Part shown: positions 45,646 through 54,322 of the stretch, piece by piece
How the letters are laid out: every line of letters starts with the position of its first letter
Position numbering within the stretch: position 1 is the first letter of the stretch
DNA from: Lentisphaerota bacterium
GTDB lineage: Bacteria > Verrucomicrobiota > Lentisphaeria > Victivallales > Victivallaceae
DNA: 64,000 bases
Direction: 5' to 3'
NCBI GenBank assembly: GCA_024225035.1
Contig: JAAEMX010000001.1
Span: forward strand, 1-64,000
Notes under the pieces: model-generated
The model's database searches: none
What the model was told of the DNA's origin: nothing
The model's input: the letters and a program-made list of their open reading frames with translations, nothing else
Translations under genes and position numbers: made by a program

Positions 45646-46542
45646 ATGAATTACGACAGTAACGGTGCCTTGATACAAAGTGAAATCGACGGAGTAAAAC
45701 TACTTAACCGCGGAAAAGTGCGTGATATCTATGACTTGGGAGACAGCCTGTTGTTTATTGCAAGTGACAGACTCAGTGCTTTTGATGTTGTCATGCCAAA
45801 TGGTATTCCTGACAAAGGAAAAGTCCTGACTCAGGTGTCTTTGTTCTGGTTTGAACTTATGAACTGGCTTCCAAACCACCTTATTTCATCTGATATGTCA
45901 ACCCGTCCTGAGCTCGCAAATTATGTTGATGACCTGCAGGGGCGTGCAATGATCGTTAAAAAGGCGAAGCCTCTCCCAGTTGAATGCATTGTTCGCGGTT
46001 ACCTTGTTGGCAGTGGCTGGAAGGATTATCAGAAAACGGGTGAAGTCTCAGGTATTAAACTGCGTGACGGTTATCGCCAGGCAGAAAAGCTGGATGAGCC
46101 TCTTTTTACTCCTTCTACTAAAGCTGAGCAGGGGCTCCATGATGAAGCTATTTCTTTTGATAAGGTTGTTGAACTTATCGGTCAGGAAAAAGCTGACAGA
46201 ATTAAAGAATTATCTCTGAAAATCTACTCTGAAGCTCGTGATTATGCTGAGAAAAAAGGTATAATTCTAGCTGACACAAAATTTGAGTTTGGTGAATATA
46301 ACGGCGAAATCATCCTGATTGATGAAGTTCTGACTCCGGACTCAAGCCGTTTCTGGCCTGCTGATCAATATGAAGTTGGATGCAGTCCGGTAAGCTTGGA
46401 CAAACAGTTTGTTCGCGATTGGCTTGAAACTCTTGACTGGGGTAAAACACCTCCTGGACCAGAATTGCCAAAAGATATTGTTGAAAAAACTGCTGCTAAA
46501 TATCAGGAAGCTTATAAAATTCTGACAGACAAGTCTCTGTAA
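45646..46542 (+). CDS. purC: SAICAR synthetase PurC
   Basis: A 298-aa purine synthesis enzyme joining CAIR and aspartate with ATP. Visible motifs: [25 protein letters not shown], the family signatures [17 protein letters not shown] and LADTKFEFG, and [13 protein letters not shown]. The ATG at 45646 has GGGGAG upstream; the frame stays open back to 45574, but that part is the rplU terminator. Length matches the longer yeast-like type. Confidence 0.95.
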   Translation: MNYDSNGALIQSEIDGVKLLNRGKVRDIYDLGDSLLFIASDRLSAFDVVMPNGIPDKGKVLTQVSLFWFELMNWLPNHLISSDMSTRPELANYVDDLQGRAMIVKKAKPLPVECIVRGYLVGSGWKDYQKTGEVSGIKLRDGYRQAEKLDEPLFTPSTKAEQGLHDEAISFDKVVELIGQEKADRIKELSLKIYSEARDYAEKKGIILADTKFEFGEYNGEIILIDEVLTPDSSRFWPADQYEVGCSPVSLDKQFVRDWLETLDWGKTPPGPELPKDIVEKTAAKYQEAYKILTDKSL

Positions 46543-46560
46543 TTTGAATTCATTTATTTC

Positions 46561-46595
46561 AGGCTTTCCGCCAATAGCGGGAAGCCTTTTTTTTT
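46561..46595 (+). terminator. Terminator of purC
   Basis: AGGCTTTCCGC (46561-46571) and GCGGGAAGCCT (46577-46587), one G-T pair, followed by nine T residues. Its end touches the 3' end of the convergent UPF0489 gene. Confidence 0.9.
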
Positions 46596-47277
46596 ATCTG
46601 GTTGCTTTGTCAATATGCTTTAGAAGGGCCTCTTGGAGGCTGTCTGAAGTAATCATTTCACCTTCTAAGCGCAGCAAATTTACCCAGGTATCTTCACGTG
46701 AGATGGTTATAATTTCACAATCTTGAATTAGTTTATAGAAAATTTCACAGTTTTTGGGATTTATACTTTGAGTAGTATGAAAATAATCCAAATCAATGTC
46801 CAGAATAAAATTCTTCGGCATTTCTGAGAACGCAGACTCTAAACGTTTTTGTAAAAAGCTATTTTCAAGAACCTGATCAGCATAATTTTTGAATTCCTGC
46901 TGCACTGACGGTGAAGTCGGGTAGGGTGGTGTTGCTGGATTCCATACGACTTTTATCTTCGAGTGTTGATTTGCGGCAGCTACATGTGAAAATATGACTG
47001 AGTATGAAATCCATCCCTTGCATAAGGCATAATCAATATGCTCATCATGGCGTAGCAGTTTGATGGCTTCTGCAGTGTTGCCGCTAAAATCAGATTCAAG
47101 CCCTGCTCTCAAAAATGCTTTCAGGTTATCTGTGTGGTGATCAAGGGTCAAAAGAGCAGGGGATAAGCCAGTATTTTTGTGCTCAACTTCCCATGCCGGT
47201 AGTACTTCGTGATGATTATCTGCAATATATATGCGTTTGTTGTTTATTGATTCTTGGTGTATTTTGGTTTTGATCAA
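46594..47277 (-). CDS. UPF0489 family protein
   Basis: A 227-aa protein of the C5orf22/UPF0489 family, which resembles arginase-type metal hydrolases. Motifs ADNHHEVLPAW, LTLDHHTDN and FILDIDLDYF could form a metal site. No biochemical function is established. TTG start at 47277 with AAGGA upstream; no ATG fits the family's N-terminus. Confidence 0.75.
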   Translation of the reverse strand: MIKTKIHQESINNKRIYIADNHHEVLPAWEVEHKNTGLSPALLTLDHHTDNLKAFLRAGLESDFSGNTAEAIKLLRHDEHIDYALCKGWISYSVIFSHVAAANQHSKIKVVWNPATPPYPTSPSVQQEFKNYADQVLENSFLQKRLESAFSEMPKNFILDIDLDYFHTTQSINPKNCEIFYKLIQDCEIITISREDTWVNLLRLEGEMITSDSLQEALLKHIDKATR

Positions 47278-47610
47278 ATTATAAAAATCCTTATTTATTC
47301 GTTAGGTGAATATTGCATTGATAGAATGAAATTCAACAGCATAAAAAATGAAAATAATGCAGCAGTTGATATTTATTAAAAGTTATAAATAATATAATAT
47401 ATTTTTCTTAATATTCGTAAATCAGTTTATATCATGTTTTTGAGAGTAATTAAGCGCTTATGATTTTATGATTTTTAGTAGATGGTATTGCTGAAAATAT
47501 CTTTAGAAAATTATTAGATTTTACGATTTAAATTCAACGAATTCACTATTTCGTTTTTAGTAATAATTATGAAAAATGGAAAAATCACCATAAATAATAC
47601 TAATTTGTAT
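47278..47610. other. Intergenic, AT-rich
   Basis: No supported ORF or RNA gene. It should contain the UPF0489 promoter on the minus strand, which I could not place. Confidence 0.35.
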
Positions 47611-47639
47611 TTGACTGAATCTAAGTGGTTATGTATATT
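47611..47639 (+). promoter_or_regulatory. Promoter of the small Cys-rich protein gene
   Basis: TTGACT (47611-47616) and TATATT (47634-47639), spaced 17 bp, 35 nt before the start codon. Confidence 0.6.
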
Positions 47640-47673
47640 AATACTAGCCAGCAATAGATAAGGAGGCATTGCA

Positions 47674-47883
47674 ATGCGGAAACATTATTATGTAAAGTTG
47701 GTGGCTCATGATACTTGGGGCCATGAAATGCATGTAGAAAACTGTGATTGTCTTAGTGAGCATCCTGATGCGGAACATGTTGGAGTCTTTAGCCATAGCA
47801 GAGAGGCTATAGTTGAAGCCAGGATGCGCTACACAAACACCTATGGCTGTAAAGAATGCTGTCCAGACTGTAGCCCAGCATAA
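47674..47883 (+). CDS. Small Cys-rich protein, unknown
   Basis: A 69-aa cytoplasmic protein with a NCDC pair in the middle and CKECCPDC near the end, together enough for a zinc or Fe-S site. Three His residues lie in the first 20. It has its own promoter, a GGAGG ribosome site and its own terminator, which supports a real monocistronic gene. No family recognised. Confidence 0.65.
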   Translation: MRKHYYVKLVAHDTWGHEMHVENCDCLSEHPDAEHVGVFSHSREAIVEARMRYTNTYGCKECCPDCSPA

Positions 47884-47920
47884 AACGCAGTTGAAAAGAA
47901 AATATTTATTAGAGCATGGT

Positions 47921-47957
47921 AAAGCCTCGATTAAGTTTTGAGGCTTTATTTTTTTAT
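47921..47957 (+). terminator. Terminator of the small Cys-rich gene
   Basis: AAAGCCTC (47921-47928) and GAGGCTTT (47940-47947), followed by ATTTTTTTAT. Confidence 0.85.
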
Positions 47958-48201
47958 ATAGTTTTATTGTTAGATGGCGTTTTCGAATATACGCAATTTT
48001 ATGTTCAACTATACTGTTCTTAAATTAAGCATTTTATATTAGTGGTTTATGCTTGAATTTTATTAATTTTTGCTCTACTATATGCAAAGAGATATAATTG
48101 GAAGAGTTTGAGGAGTTCTCTCATGGATATTTTTTGTCTCCTGAATGAGCAAATAAATATAAATTTCGAAGCAAAGTTTAGAAATATTAGATAAGAGATA
48201 C
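47958..48201. other. Intergenic before the MarR gene
   Basis: AT-rich, no ORF supported. The MarR promoter starts at 48202. Confidence 0.35.
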
Positions 48202-48231
48202 TTGACATTTGCAAAAATGTTAGTATACTAA
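48202..48231 (+). promoter_or_regulatory. MarR-gene promoter with overlapping palindromic operator
   Basis: TTGACA (48202-48207) and TATACT (48224-48229), spacer 16 bp. The perfect palindrome TTAGTATACTAA (48220-48231) covers the -10 box, as expected for an autorepressing MarR protein. Confidence 0.65.
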
Positions 48232-48254
48232 TACTCATATGGGAATTATGAATC

Positions 48255-48722
48255 ATGGATGAGAAAGTGAAGAGGATGAATATTCATTTAATCTTACATA
48301 CTGCAAAATTGCTTGAGCAATTTCAACGTAAGGCGTTTGCACCTTATGGAATTTTACCTGCTCAAGGTCGGGTCTTGTCAGTACTTTTGGTGAACGGAGC
48401 CGTTCACCAAAACAGAATCGCTAAGGGGCTGAATCTATCGCCTCCTACTGTGACTGTTATGTTGCGCACAATGGAAAAGAAAGGCCTTATAAGGCGTTAC
48501 CCATCGCGGGAAAACGAAAGTGCTATTTCTGTTGAGTTGACACAGTCCGGAATTTTAGCAGCTATGGAAGTTCATCGCGCCTGGGACGATATGGAAAGTA
48601 AAATTTCTAATATTCTTTCAGAGGGAGGAGCAGACGAGCTGAGAGAGCAACTTCATAAGTTACGTGATGGTTTTGGAGGTAAAGACCCCGGAATTACTCA
48701 CAAAGGAATAGAATTCCAATAA
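48255..48722 (+). CDS. MarR-family transcriptional regulator
   Basis: A 155-aa winged-helix regulator. The DNA-binding part is visible in QNRIAKGLNLSPPTVTVMLRTMEKKGLIRRYPS, the wing in NESAISVELTQSG, and dimerisation helices at both ends. It probably represses itself through the palindrome in its promoter. The secreted beta-helix gene starts 82 nt downstream and may be a target. Ligand unknown. Confidence 0.88.
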   Translation: MDEKVKRMNIHLILHTAKLLEQFQRKAFAPYGILPAQGRVLSVLLVNGAVHQNRIAKGLNLSPPTVTVMLRTMEKKGLIRRYPSRENESAISVELTQSGILAAMEVHRAWDDMESKISNILSEGGADELREQLHKLRDGFGGKDPGITHKGIEFQ

Positions 48723-48803
48723 ATTGAAAAGCTCTATAACTACCGAGGGGAACATTTCCAGGTGGAAATGTAATAATCGGACGTATAGGCCGCGGAGAAT
48801 TCA

Positions 48804-51800
48804 ATGAGATTATTTACTACTTTAATTGCTATTTTTTTATCTATTGCGGGATTTGCCGCACAACCAATTATTTACGTTAATACATCTGCAAGCGGTAGTG
48901 GAACAGGAACAGACTGGACTAATGCTTGTAATGATTTGCAAACTGCTTTGAAAAATGCAACCCAAGGTCAGCAGATTTGGGTTGCCAAAGGTAAATACTA
49001 TCCAACAAATACCACTGATCGAAACATAAGTTTTAAGCTGAAAAGCGGTGTAAGTATTTATGGCGGCTTTGCTGGCGGAGAAAAAAAACTTTCAGATCGT
49101 AACTGGAAAACTAATCAGACGATATTAAGTGGTAATATCGGCGATAAGTCCAGGCGGGATGATAACAGTAAACATGTGGTTATAACTGCAGATAATTCTG
49201 TTCTTGACGGTTTTATTGTTCAATGCGGTTATGCTATGATGGAGAAGCGCCCTCAACAAAAGGTCAGAAGACGTTTGTCTGGAGGAAAGCCGCAAAACCA
49301 TACTTCCCCACTGAATATCATGGCTAATAATGATGCTTGCGGTGCTGGAATATTGAATTACAAAGCTGCCGGAATTATAAGAAATACAATTGTGCGCAAT
49401 TGCTATGCGATGAAGGGCGGCGGTGTTTATAATATGACCTGCCGTAATATCAGAGACATTGATAATAACCCTTCACCAGTTTTTATAAATGTTACTTTGA
49501 AGAACAATTTTGCTATGGGACGTGGAGGCGGTATGGCTAATGACCTGCAAACCAACCCAGTCCTGATAAATTGTACTTTCAAGAATAATTATTGCGCAGC
49601 CAAGGGCGGAGCGCTTTATAATGACTTTAGCTGCTCTCCAATTATGCTGAACTGCCTTTTCAGTAAGAACAAAGCATATGATGCAGGAGCTATCGGCAGC
49701 GATGGAGGTTCTTGCCCTATATTGGTTAGAACAGAAATCAAGTACAATATAGCTACAAATCAGGGCGCTGGGTTATATCAGGGATCGTATAACGCCTCCA
49801 GGCCTGAAGCTAGAAATGCCCCTGTATTGATATATTGTACTGTAAAGAATAATCACTCTGAAACAGTTGGCCCAGTCATTACTACTTGGGGACAGGATTG
49901 GATTTATGCCTGGCATTCTGATGTCGAAGACTGGAAGTTCGGTGTTTCTGCAGTGCCTCCTCAGTATGCAAAGCTTCTTGAGATTTCAGAGAAGATAAAA
50001 AATATGGATGCTACAGAAATTCAGAACAAATATCTGAAAAGCATAAAGCTGTTTTTGCCGACAAAACAAGCCAGAGATCTGGGGGCGGCAAAAGCTGATT
50101 TCCGCAGTGACTATCCTTTGCATAAAACAGCTTCTATTCCTGATAGAATTTTCTATGTCAGTAAGAATAAGGCAATCAAACAGCACGATGGAAAAAGTTG
50201 GGGTACAGCTTTTGAATTCGTGCGAGAAGCGCTTGTGGCTGCTAAAAAAGCTGGTGGCGGAGAGATTTGGGTTGCTACAGGAGTTTATGTTCCAACCTTT
50301 GATAAAAACCGCTCATTGAGCTTTAAACTTGGATCCGGTATTGCGTTGTATGGTGGTTTCAAAGGAGATGAGACCAAGCTTGAAATGCGAAACTTCAACA
50401 AGTACCGAAGCATCTTAAGCGGGAATATTGGAGATCCGAAGAAATCTACGGATAACAGTTATCATGTAGTTTTTGGTGCTTCTAATTCTATTCTTGATGG
50501 GTTCACGATTACTGGCGGTTATGCTGATGGGTCAGTCAAAAACTGCTATGGAGGCGGCTTGTTCTGTTGGGGGAATAATAGTTCTCCTATTGTGAGAAAT
50601 TGTGTTTTCACTGGAAACTACGCTTATGATGGTGGAGCTGTTTTTGCATTCGAAAATGTTCGTGCTTATTTCAAAAATATCACTGTCGTAAGTAACGAAG
50701 CTGAGCTGGGTGGAGGTATGTCCTTCAGATTCGGTTCGTCTTCTTTAATCGAAGATAGTAATATTTCTAATAATATAGCGGTTTCAAGAGGCGGCGGTGC
50801 GGTTATCAATTACGGCTCTAACGTTGAATTTAAGAATACTGTTTTCAACAAGAACAGCACTAAAGGTAACGGTGGTGCTGTCTGGGTTGATGATCAGGCT
50901 TCGCAATACGGTGGAACCAGCCCTGTTTTTGATAATTGTACTTTTGAAAACAACAGAGCAGGTTACTATGGCGGGGCCATTCATAGTTATAATATTTCAA
51001 CATCAAAAATATCGAACTGCATTTTTAAGGGCAACAAAGCAAAATACGGCAACGATGTTGCTAACACTCTTAGAAGCAGAGTGACAATGCAAGACAATAA
51101 AATCGATGCTGGAAATATTTATACGGACAGCACAAGTCGTGTCTACCATAAAACAAAACTGAGTAAGGATTCCGGAACTTTCAGCACTACAATAATTGGT
51201 TCCGGGTCACCTCACTATGATCCTAACCGATCAGGGCCGTCAGTTCTTATCAGATGTGGAACTAAGAAGTTTTTAGTTGATATGGGTAACGGTACTCAGG
51301 CAAGACTTGCTCAGGCTGGAATAACACGCCTGAAGCTGGATTTGCTGATGTTTACGCATCATCATTTAGATCATAATGAAGAATTTATCCCGATTTTCAT
51401 TAGTGTTCTGCTGACAGGAAATCCTTTCAAGGTTGTTGGTCCGCCACCGACTGAGGATATGACTAAGTCAATTATGAGATACTACAGACAGGATATCAAA
51501 TATCGCCTGTCACGGCAAAATAGAGATATTAATGATATTGATTACTCTGTGCTTGAGCTGCAGGGCGGTGAGTCATTCAATTACGGTGGTGTTGAAATAT
51601 CTACCACCAAGGTTAACCACACAATTCATACAATTGCGTACCGGTTTGATTATAAGAAAAAATCAATCGTCATTTCCGGTGACCTCAGTTATTCTCCTTC
51701 TTTACCCAAACTGGCTAAAAATACTGACCTGCTGGTAATTGATTCAGGCGGAGTGATTAAGGAAAATCAGAAACGGCGCCTGAAAACTCCTGCGATTGCA

Positions 51801-52217
51801 CATAAAAATAGAGCTCACAGCACACTTGATGAGCTTGGGAAGATGTTAAAGGCAGCCAATGCAAAGCTTGTAATACTTACTCATATAACTCCGGGAAAAA
51901 TTGACAAGCCGGCGACATTAAAGGTCCTGAATAAATATTATAAAGGCAGAATTCTATTTGCTGAAGACTTAATGACAATCAATGTTTTGAACGGCAGTGA
52001 CCAGGTAACAAAAGGTCTGACAACAGGAGAGCGCAGCAGAAACCCCATAGACTTTCTTGACAGTGACTATGACGGCAGAATCAGCCGTGATGAGGCCAGA
52101 GGGCCGTTGCAGCAGGATTTTGATCGTATAGACCGTAATAATGACGGTTATATTACTGTTGATGAAATGCCTTCGCGCACTTCTCCGCAAAGAAAATTCA
52201 GGCGTGGCAGTTGGTAA
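48804..52217 (+). CDS. Secreted double beta-helix / metallo-beta-lactamase / EF-hand protein
   Basis: An 1137-aa secreted multidomain protein. A signal peptide (1-19) is followed by two homologous right-handed beta-helix blocks (about 22-370 and 445-775). Each opens with a YVNTSASGSGTGTDW- or FYVSKN...GTAF-type strand, then IWVAKGKYYP or IWVATGVYVP and LYGGF. Then comes a metallo-beta-lactamase hydrolase (about 790-1065) with THHHLDH (851-857), SGDLSYS and VILTHITPG; it is closest in style to AtsA-type sulfatases and RNase Z. Two EF-hands close it (DSDYDGRISRDE, DRNNDGYITVDE; about 1085-1120). A polysaccharide-directed, calcium-stabilised enzyme is a guess; the substrate is unknown. Confidence 0.85.
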   Translation: MRLFTTLIAIFLSIAGFAAQPIIYVNTSASGSGTGTDWTNACNDLQTALKNATQGQQIWVAKGKYYPTNTTDRNISFKLKSGVSIYGGFAGGEKKLSDRNWKTNQTILSGNIGDKSRRDDNSKHVVITADNSVLDGFIVQCGYAMMEKRPQQKVRRRLSGGKPQNHTSPLNIMANNDACGAGILNYKAAGIIRNTIVRNCYAMKGGGVYNMTCRNIRDIDNNPSPVFINVTLKNNFAMGRGGGMANDLQTNPVLINCTFKNNYCAAKGGALYNDFSCSPIMLNCLFSKNKAYDAGAIGSDGGSCPILVRTEIKYNIATNQGAGLYQGSYNASRPEARNAPVLIYCTVKNNHSETVGPVITTWGQDWIYAWHSDVEDWKFGVSAVPPQYAKLLEISEKIKNMDATEIQNKYLKSIKLFLPTKQARDLGAAKADFRSDYPLHKTASIPDRIFYVSKNKAIKQHDGKSWGTAFEFVREALVAAKKAGGGEIWVATGVYVPTFDKNRSLSFKLGSGIALYGGFKGDETKLEMRNFNKYRSILSGNIGDPKKSTDNSYHVVFGASNSILDGFTITGGYADGSVKNCYGGGLFCWGNNSSPIVRNCVFTGNYAYDGGAVFAFENVRAYFKNITVVSNEAELGGGMSFRFGSSSLIEDSNISNNIAVSRGGGAVINYGSNVEFKNTVFNKNSTKGNGGAVWVDDQASQYGGTSPVFDNCTFENNRAGYYGGAIHSYNISTSKISNCIFKGNKAKYGNDVANTLRSRVTMQDNKIDAGNIYTDSTSRVYHKTKLSKDSGTFSTTIIGSGSPHYDPNRSGPSVLIRCGTKKFLVDMGNGTQARLAQAGITRLKLDLLMFTHHHLDHNEEFIPIFISVLLTGNPFKVVGPPPTEDMTKSIMRYYRQDIKYRLSRQNRDINDIDYSVLELQGGESFNYGGVEISTTKVNHTIHTIAYRFDYKKKSIVISGDLSYSPSLPKLAKNTDLLVIDSGGVIKENQKRRLKTPAIAHKNRAHSTLDELGKMLKAANAKLVILTHITPGKIDKPATLKVLNKYYKGRILFAEDLMTINVLNGSDQVTKGLTTGERSRNPIDFLDSDYDGRISRDEARGPLQQDFDRIDRNNDGYITVDEMPSRTSPQRKFRRGSW

Positions 52218-52248
52218 GTCCGGCGCTTAACGAAATAGAGTTATTATC

Positions 52249-52287
52249 AGAGCCTTGTGGTATTTTTACTCAAGGCTCTTTTTTATT
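52249..52287 (+). terminator. Terminator of the beta-helix/MBL gene
   Basis: AGAGCCTT (52249-52256) and AAGGCTCT (52272-52279), then TTTTTATT. Confidence 0.8.
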
Positions 52288-53374
52288 AGAGTTCCGGTTC
52301 ATCGGGAATATTTATGAAAAGATCATAAAGAGGGCTGTTTATATAATAGTTGTATTTGCCCACTTTATGTTTTTCGACAATACCGGATTCAGAAAGCTCA
52401 TTCAAATATTTCATTGCGGTAATGCGTGATACTTTCAAGTCATTTTGAATCAGTTCTATTTTCGTATACGGGTGACTGAACAAGTTTGTCAACAGTTCAT
52501 GGCTGTATATTTTTCTATGTTCAACTTGCAGGCGTTGTCTGCAGAATGTCATAAGTTCCTTAATGCGCTTGATAATCCAAATAGTTTGCTTGGATGTTTG
52601 TTCGACACCGTCAAGCATAAACAAAATCCATTCTTCCCATGAATTATTTTTTCTGACTTCCTGAAGCAGCGAATAATAGCGCATCTTATTTCTAATTATA
52701 TACCTGCTTAGATAGAGGATTGGCAGTTTCTGAAGGCCTTTTGTTATTAAATACAGAATATTAATTATTCTTCCAACGCGGCCGTTGCCGTCATAAAACG
52801 GATGGATGCTTTCAAAGCGATGATGTATTATTGCCATTTTTATTAGCGGGTCAACATTTGAAAGTGAATCGTCAATAATATATTTTTCCAAATTGGACAT
52901 CAGCTCTGTGATTTTATCATATTCTTGAGGAGGAGTATAAACGATCATTCCGGTTGTTTGATTTTTCAGGGCTGTTCCAGGACGTCGCCTGAAACCTTCA
53001 CTGTCTTCTTCCAGCTCTTTGTGAATTTCCAGAATATCTTCTGTGGTCAGTTGGTTTTGTTCTTTTATGAGAACAAAACCTTTCTTTATCGCTTGTACAT
53101 AACGGCTGACTTCTTTACTGGCTGGATTTTTTATTGCAGCCGAAAACAACTCTTCTTTATAAAGCTCATCATGTGTCGTAATGATATTTTCTATTTCAGA
53201 ACTGTCCTTTGCCTCCTGCAGTGCCAGTGTATTAATTAGAATGACGTCATTAGGAATGGTTTCGGCAATTCCTTTAAGCTCTGCCAGAAAACGATGAGCA
53301 GAAGAAAGTTTCTTCAAAACTGCAGAAGTTTCCAAATCAACCTGCAGCGGTAATGGCGATAATGCACTATCCAT
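52286..53374 (-). CDS. Fic-domain protein with C-terminal winged helix
   Basis: A 362-aa probable AMP-transferase. The core motif HPFYDGNGRVGR (191-202) is complete, with catalytic His191. The N-terminal SSEIEN (58-63) matches the autoinhibitory helix motif of class II Fic proteins. Residues about 275-350 form a winged helix-turn-helix (LKVSRITAMKYLNELSESGIV), suggesting autoregulation. GAGGAG ribosome site. No antitoxin gene is adjacent, in line with a self-inhibited enzyme. Confidence 0.9.
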   Translation of the reverse strand: MDSALSPLPLQVDLETSAVLKKLSSAHRFLAELKGIAETIPNDVILINTLALQEAKDSSEIENIITTHDELYKEELFSAAIKNPASKEVSRYVQAIKKGFVLIKEQNQLTTEDILEIHKELEEDSEGFRRRPGTALKNQTTGMIVYTPPQEYDKITELMSNLEKYIIDDSLSNVDPLIKMAIIHHRFESIHPFYDGNGRVGRIINILYLITKGLQKLPILYLSRYIIRNKMRYYSLLQEVRKNNSWEEWILFMLDGVEQTSKQTIWIIKRIKELMTFCRQRLQVEHRKIYSHELLTNLFSHPYTKIELIQNDLKVSRITAMKYLNELSESGIVEKHKVGKYNYYINSPLYDLFINIPDEPEL

Positions 53375-53416
53375 TTAATTTCTCCTCAAGTATAGAAAAT
53401 AGTATGATTAATACAT

Positions 53417-53445
53417 TTAAGTACTCTAAAGTATATATTAAGTAC
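53417..53445 (-). promoter_or_regulatory. Phased repeats upstream of fic, putative operator
   Basis: TTAAGTAC occurs at 53417-53424 and 53438-53445, with a related TAAAGTAT between them. The shared AAGTA cores start at 53419, 53429 and 53440, about one helical turn apart, 40-70 nt upstream of the fic start. Binding by the Fic protein's own winged helix is inferred. Confidence 0.45.
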
Positions 53446-53620
53446 ATTATTTATACATGACAAGTGGTATGTGTATAAAAAAACAGTTTTTTTTTACATG
53501 TCAAAGAGGTTTTAAGCTATTATTAGTATAATTACTCAATAATTATATATAAGACAATAAACGTACGCCAATCTCGTCATTGTGGTATACAGCGTTGGGA
53601 ATAGAGTGCGATCTTTGTGG
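53446..53620. other. Divergent intergenic region between fic and the TadE-like gene
   Basis: AT-rich with no supported ORF; it holds the upstream parts of both promoters. Confidence 0.35.
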
Positions 53621-53648
53621 TTGTAAAATCTTTGCAGCACAGTATATT
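53621..53648 (+). promoter_or_regulatory. Candidate promoter of the TadE-like operon
   Basis: TTGTAA (53621-53626) and TATATT (53643-53648) with a 16-bp spacer, 35 nt before the start codon. Confidence 0.4.
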
Positions 53649-53683
53649 TATAATATGATCGCAGCAAATGAGAGAGACCAAAT

Positions 53684-54253
53684 ATGAAAAGACGCAAATC
53701 AGAATCAGGGGCTACAATTGTAGAGTCTATGTTGTGTGTTTTATTGTTGTGTCTTGTCTTTTTTTCTCTACTTCAGATTTGGCATTGGGGAGTGGCCAAA
53801 ATGCTCTGTGAATATTCATCTTTTTATGCTGCCAAGGCAAGTTCACTAGGATACTCAAGGAGGATTGTGCAGCGTGCTTCCAGAATCGCCGCTACCGGAG
53901 TTTCCGGAGAGGACATCTCAAATATACCAGTTGTGGCGCCTTATGACCGCGAAGATTTGATCAGCCATGCGGAAGATTACATGATGTACTCACAATTTGG
54001 TATGTACGGAGTGAATTATGAGTACTGGGAGCCGGATACAATATCATCCCATACTCCGCTTCTCGAACTTCGACAGTATGATAATTCTTCGTTCACTTCA
54101 ACTCGTGTATGGGTTTCCAGTATGCCATTGTTTAGTGAAGGAATTGCAACGTTTATCGGAACAAGTGAAGATATTGATATACCTTATGGATCAGCAACTG
54201 CATTCAATCATGCCAGATATTTCTTGAATGAAAGTATTTCCGGTAATGATTGA
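53684..54253 (+). CDS. TadE-like pseudopilin
   Basis: A 189-aa protein with a short basic N-terminus, ESGATIVESMLCVLLL and one TM helix (about 12-32), the pattern of TadE/TadF minor pilins of Flp pilus systems. The conserved Glu follows the hydrophobic start. The remaining periplasmic domain is unrecognised. First of three such genes, but no TadA ATPase, TadB/C or RcpA is encoded in the window. Confidence 0.7.
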   Translation: MKRRKSESGATIVESMLCVLLLCLVFFSLLQIWHWGVAKMLCEYSSFYAAKASSLGYSRRIVQRASRIAATGVSGEDISNIPVVAPYDREDLISHAEDYMMYSQFGMYGVNYEYWEPDTISSHTPLLELRQYDNSSFTSTRVWVSSMPLFSEGIATFIGTSEDIDIPYGSATAFNHARYFLNESISGND

Positions 54254-54322
54254 TAAAATATACAATTATGATATAAAAAAATTAATGAACAATCGGGGCA
54301 GGTACTGGTATTAGCAATCATA

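Noticed and set aside
53375-53460. CRISPR-like array from the repeated TTAAGTAC
   Set aside because: The repeats are 8 bp with 10-11 bp phasing, far too short; an operator array is a better explanation.
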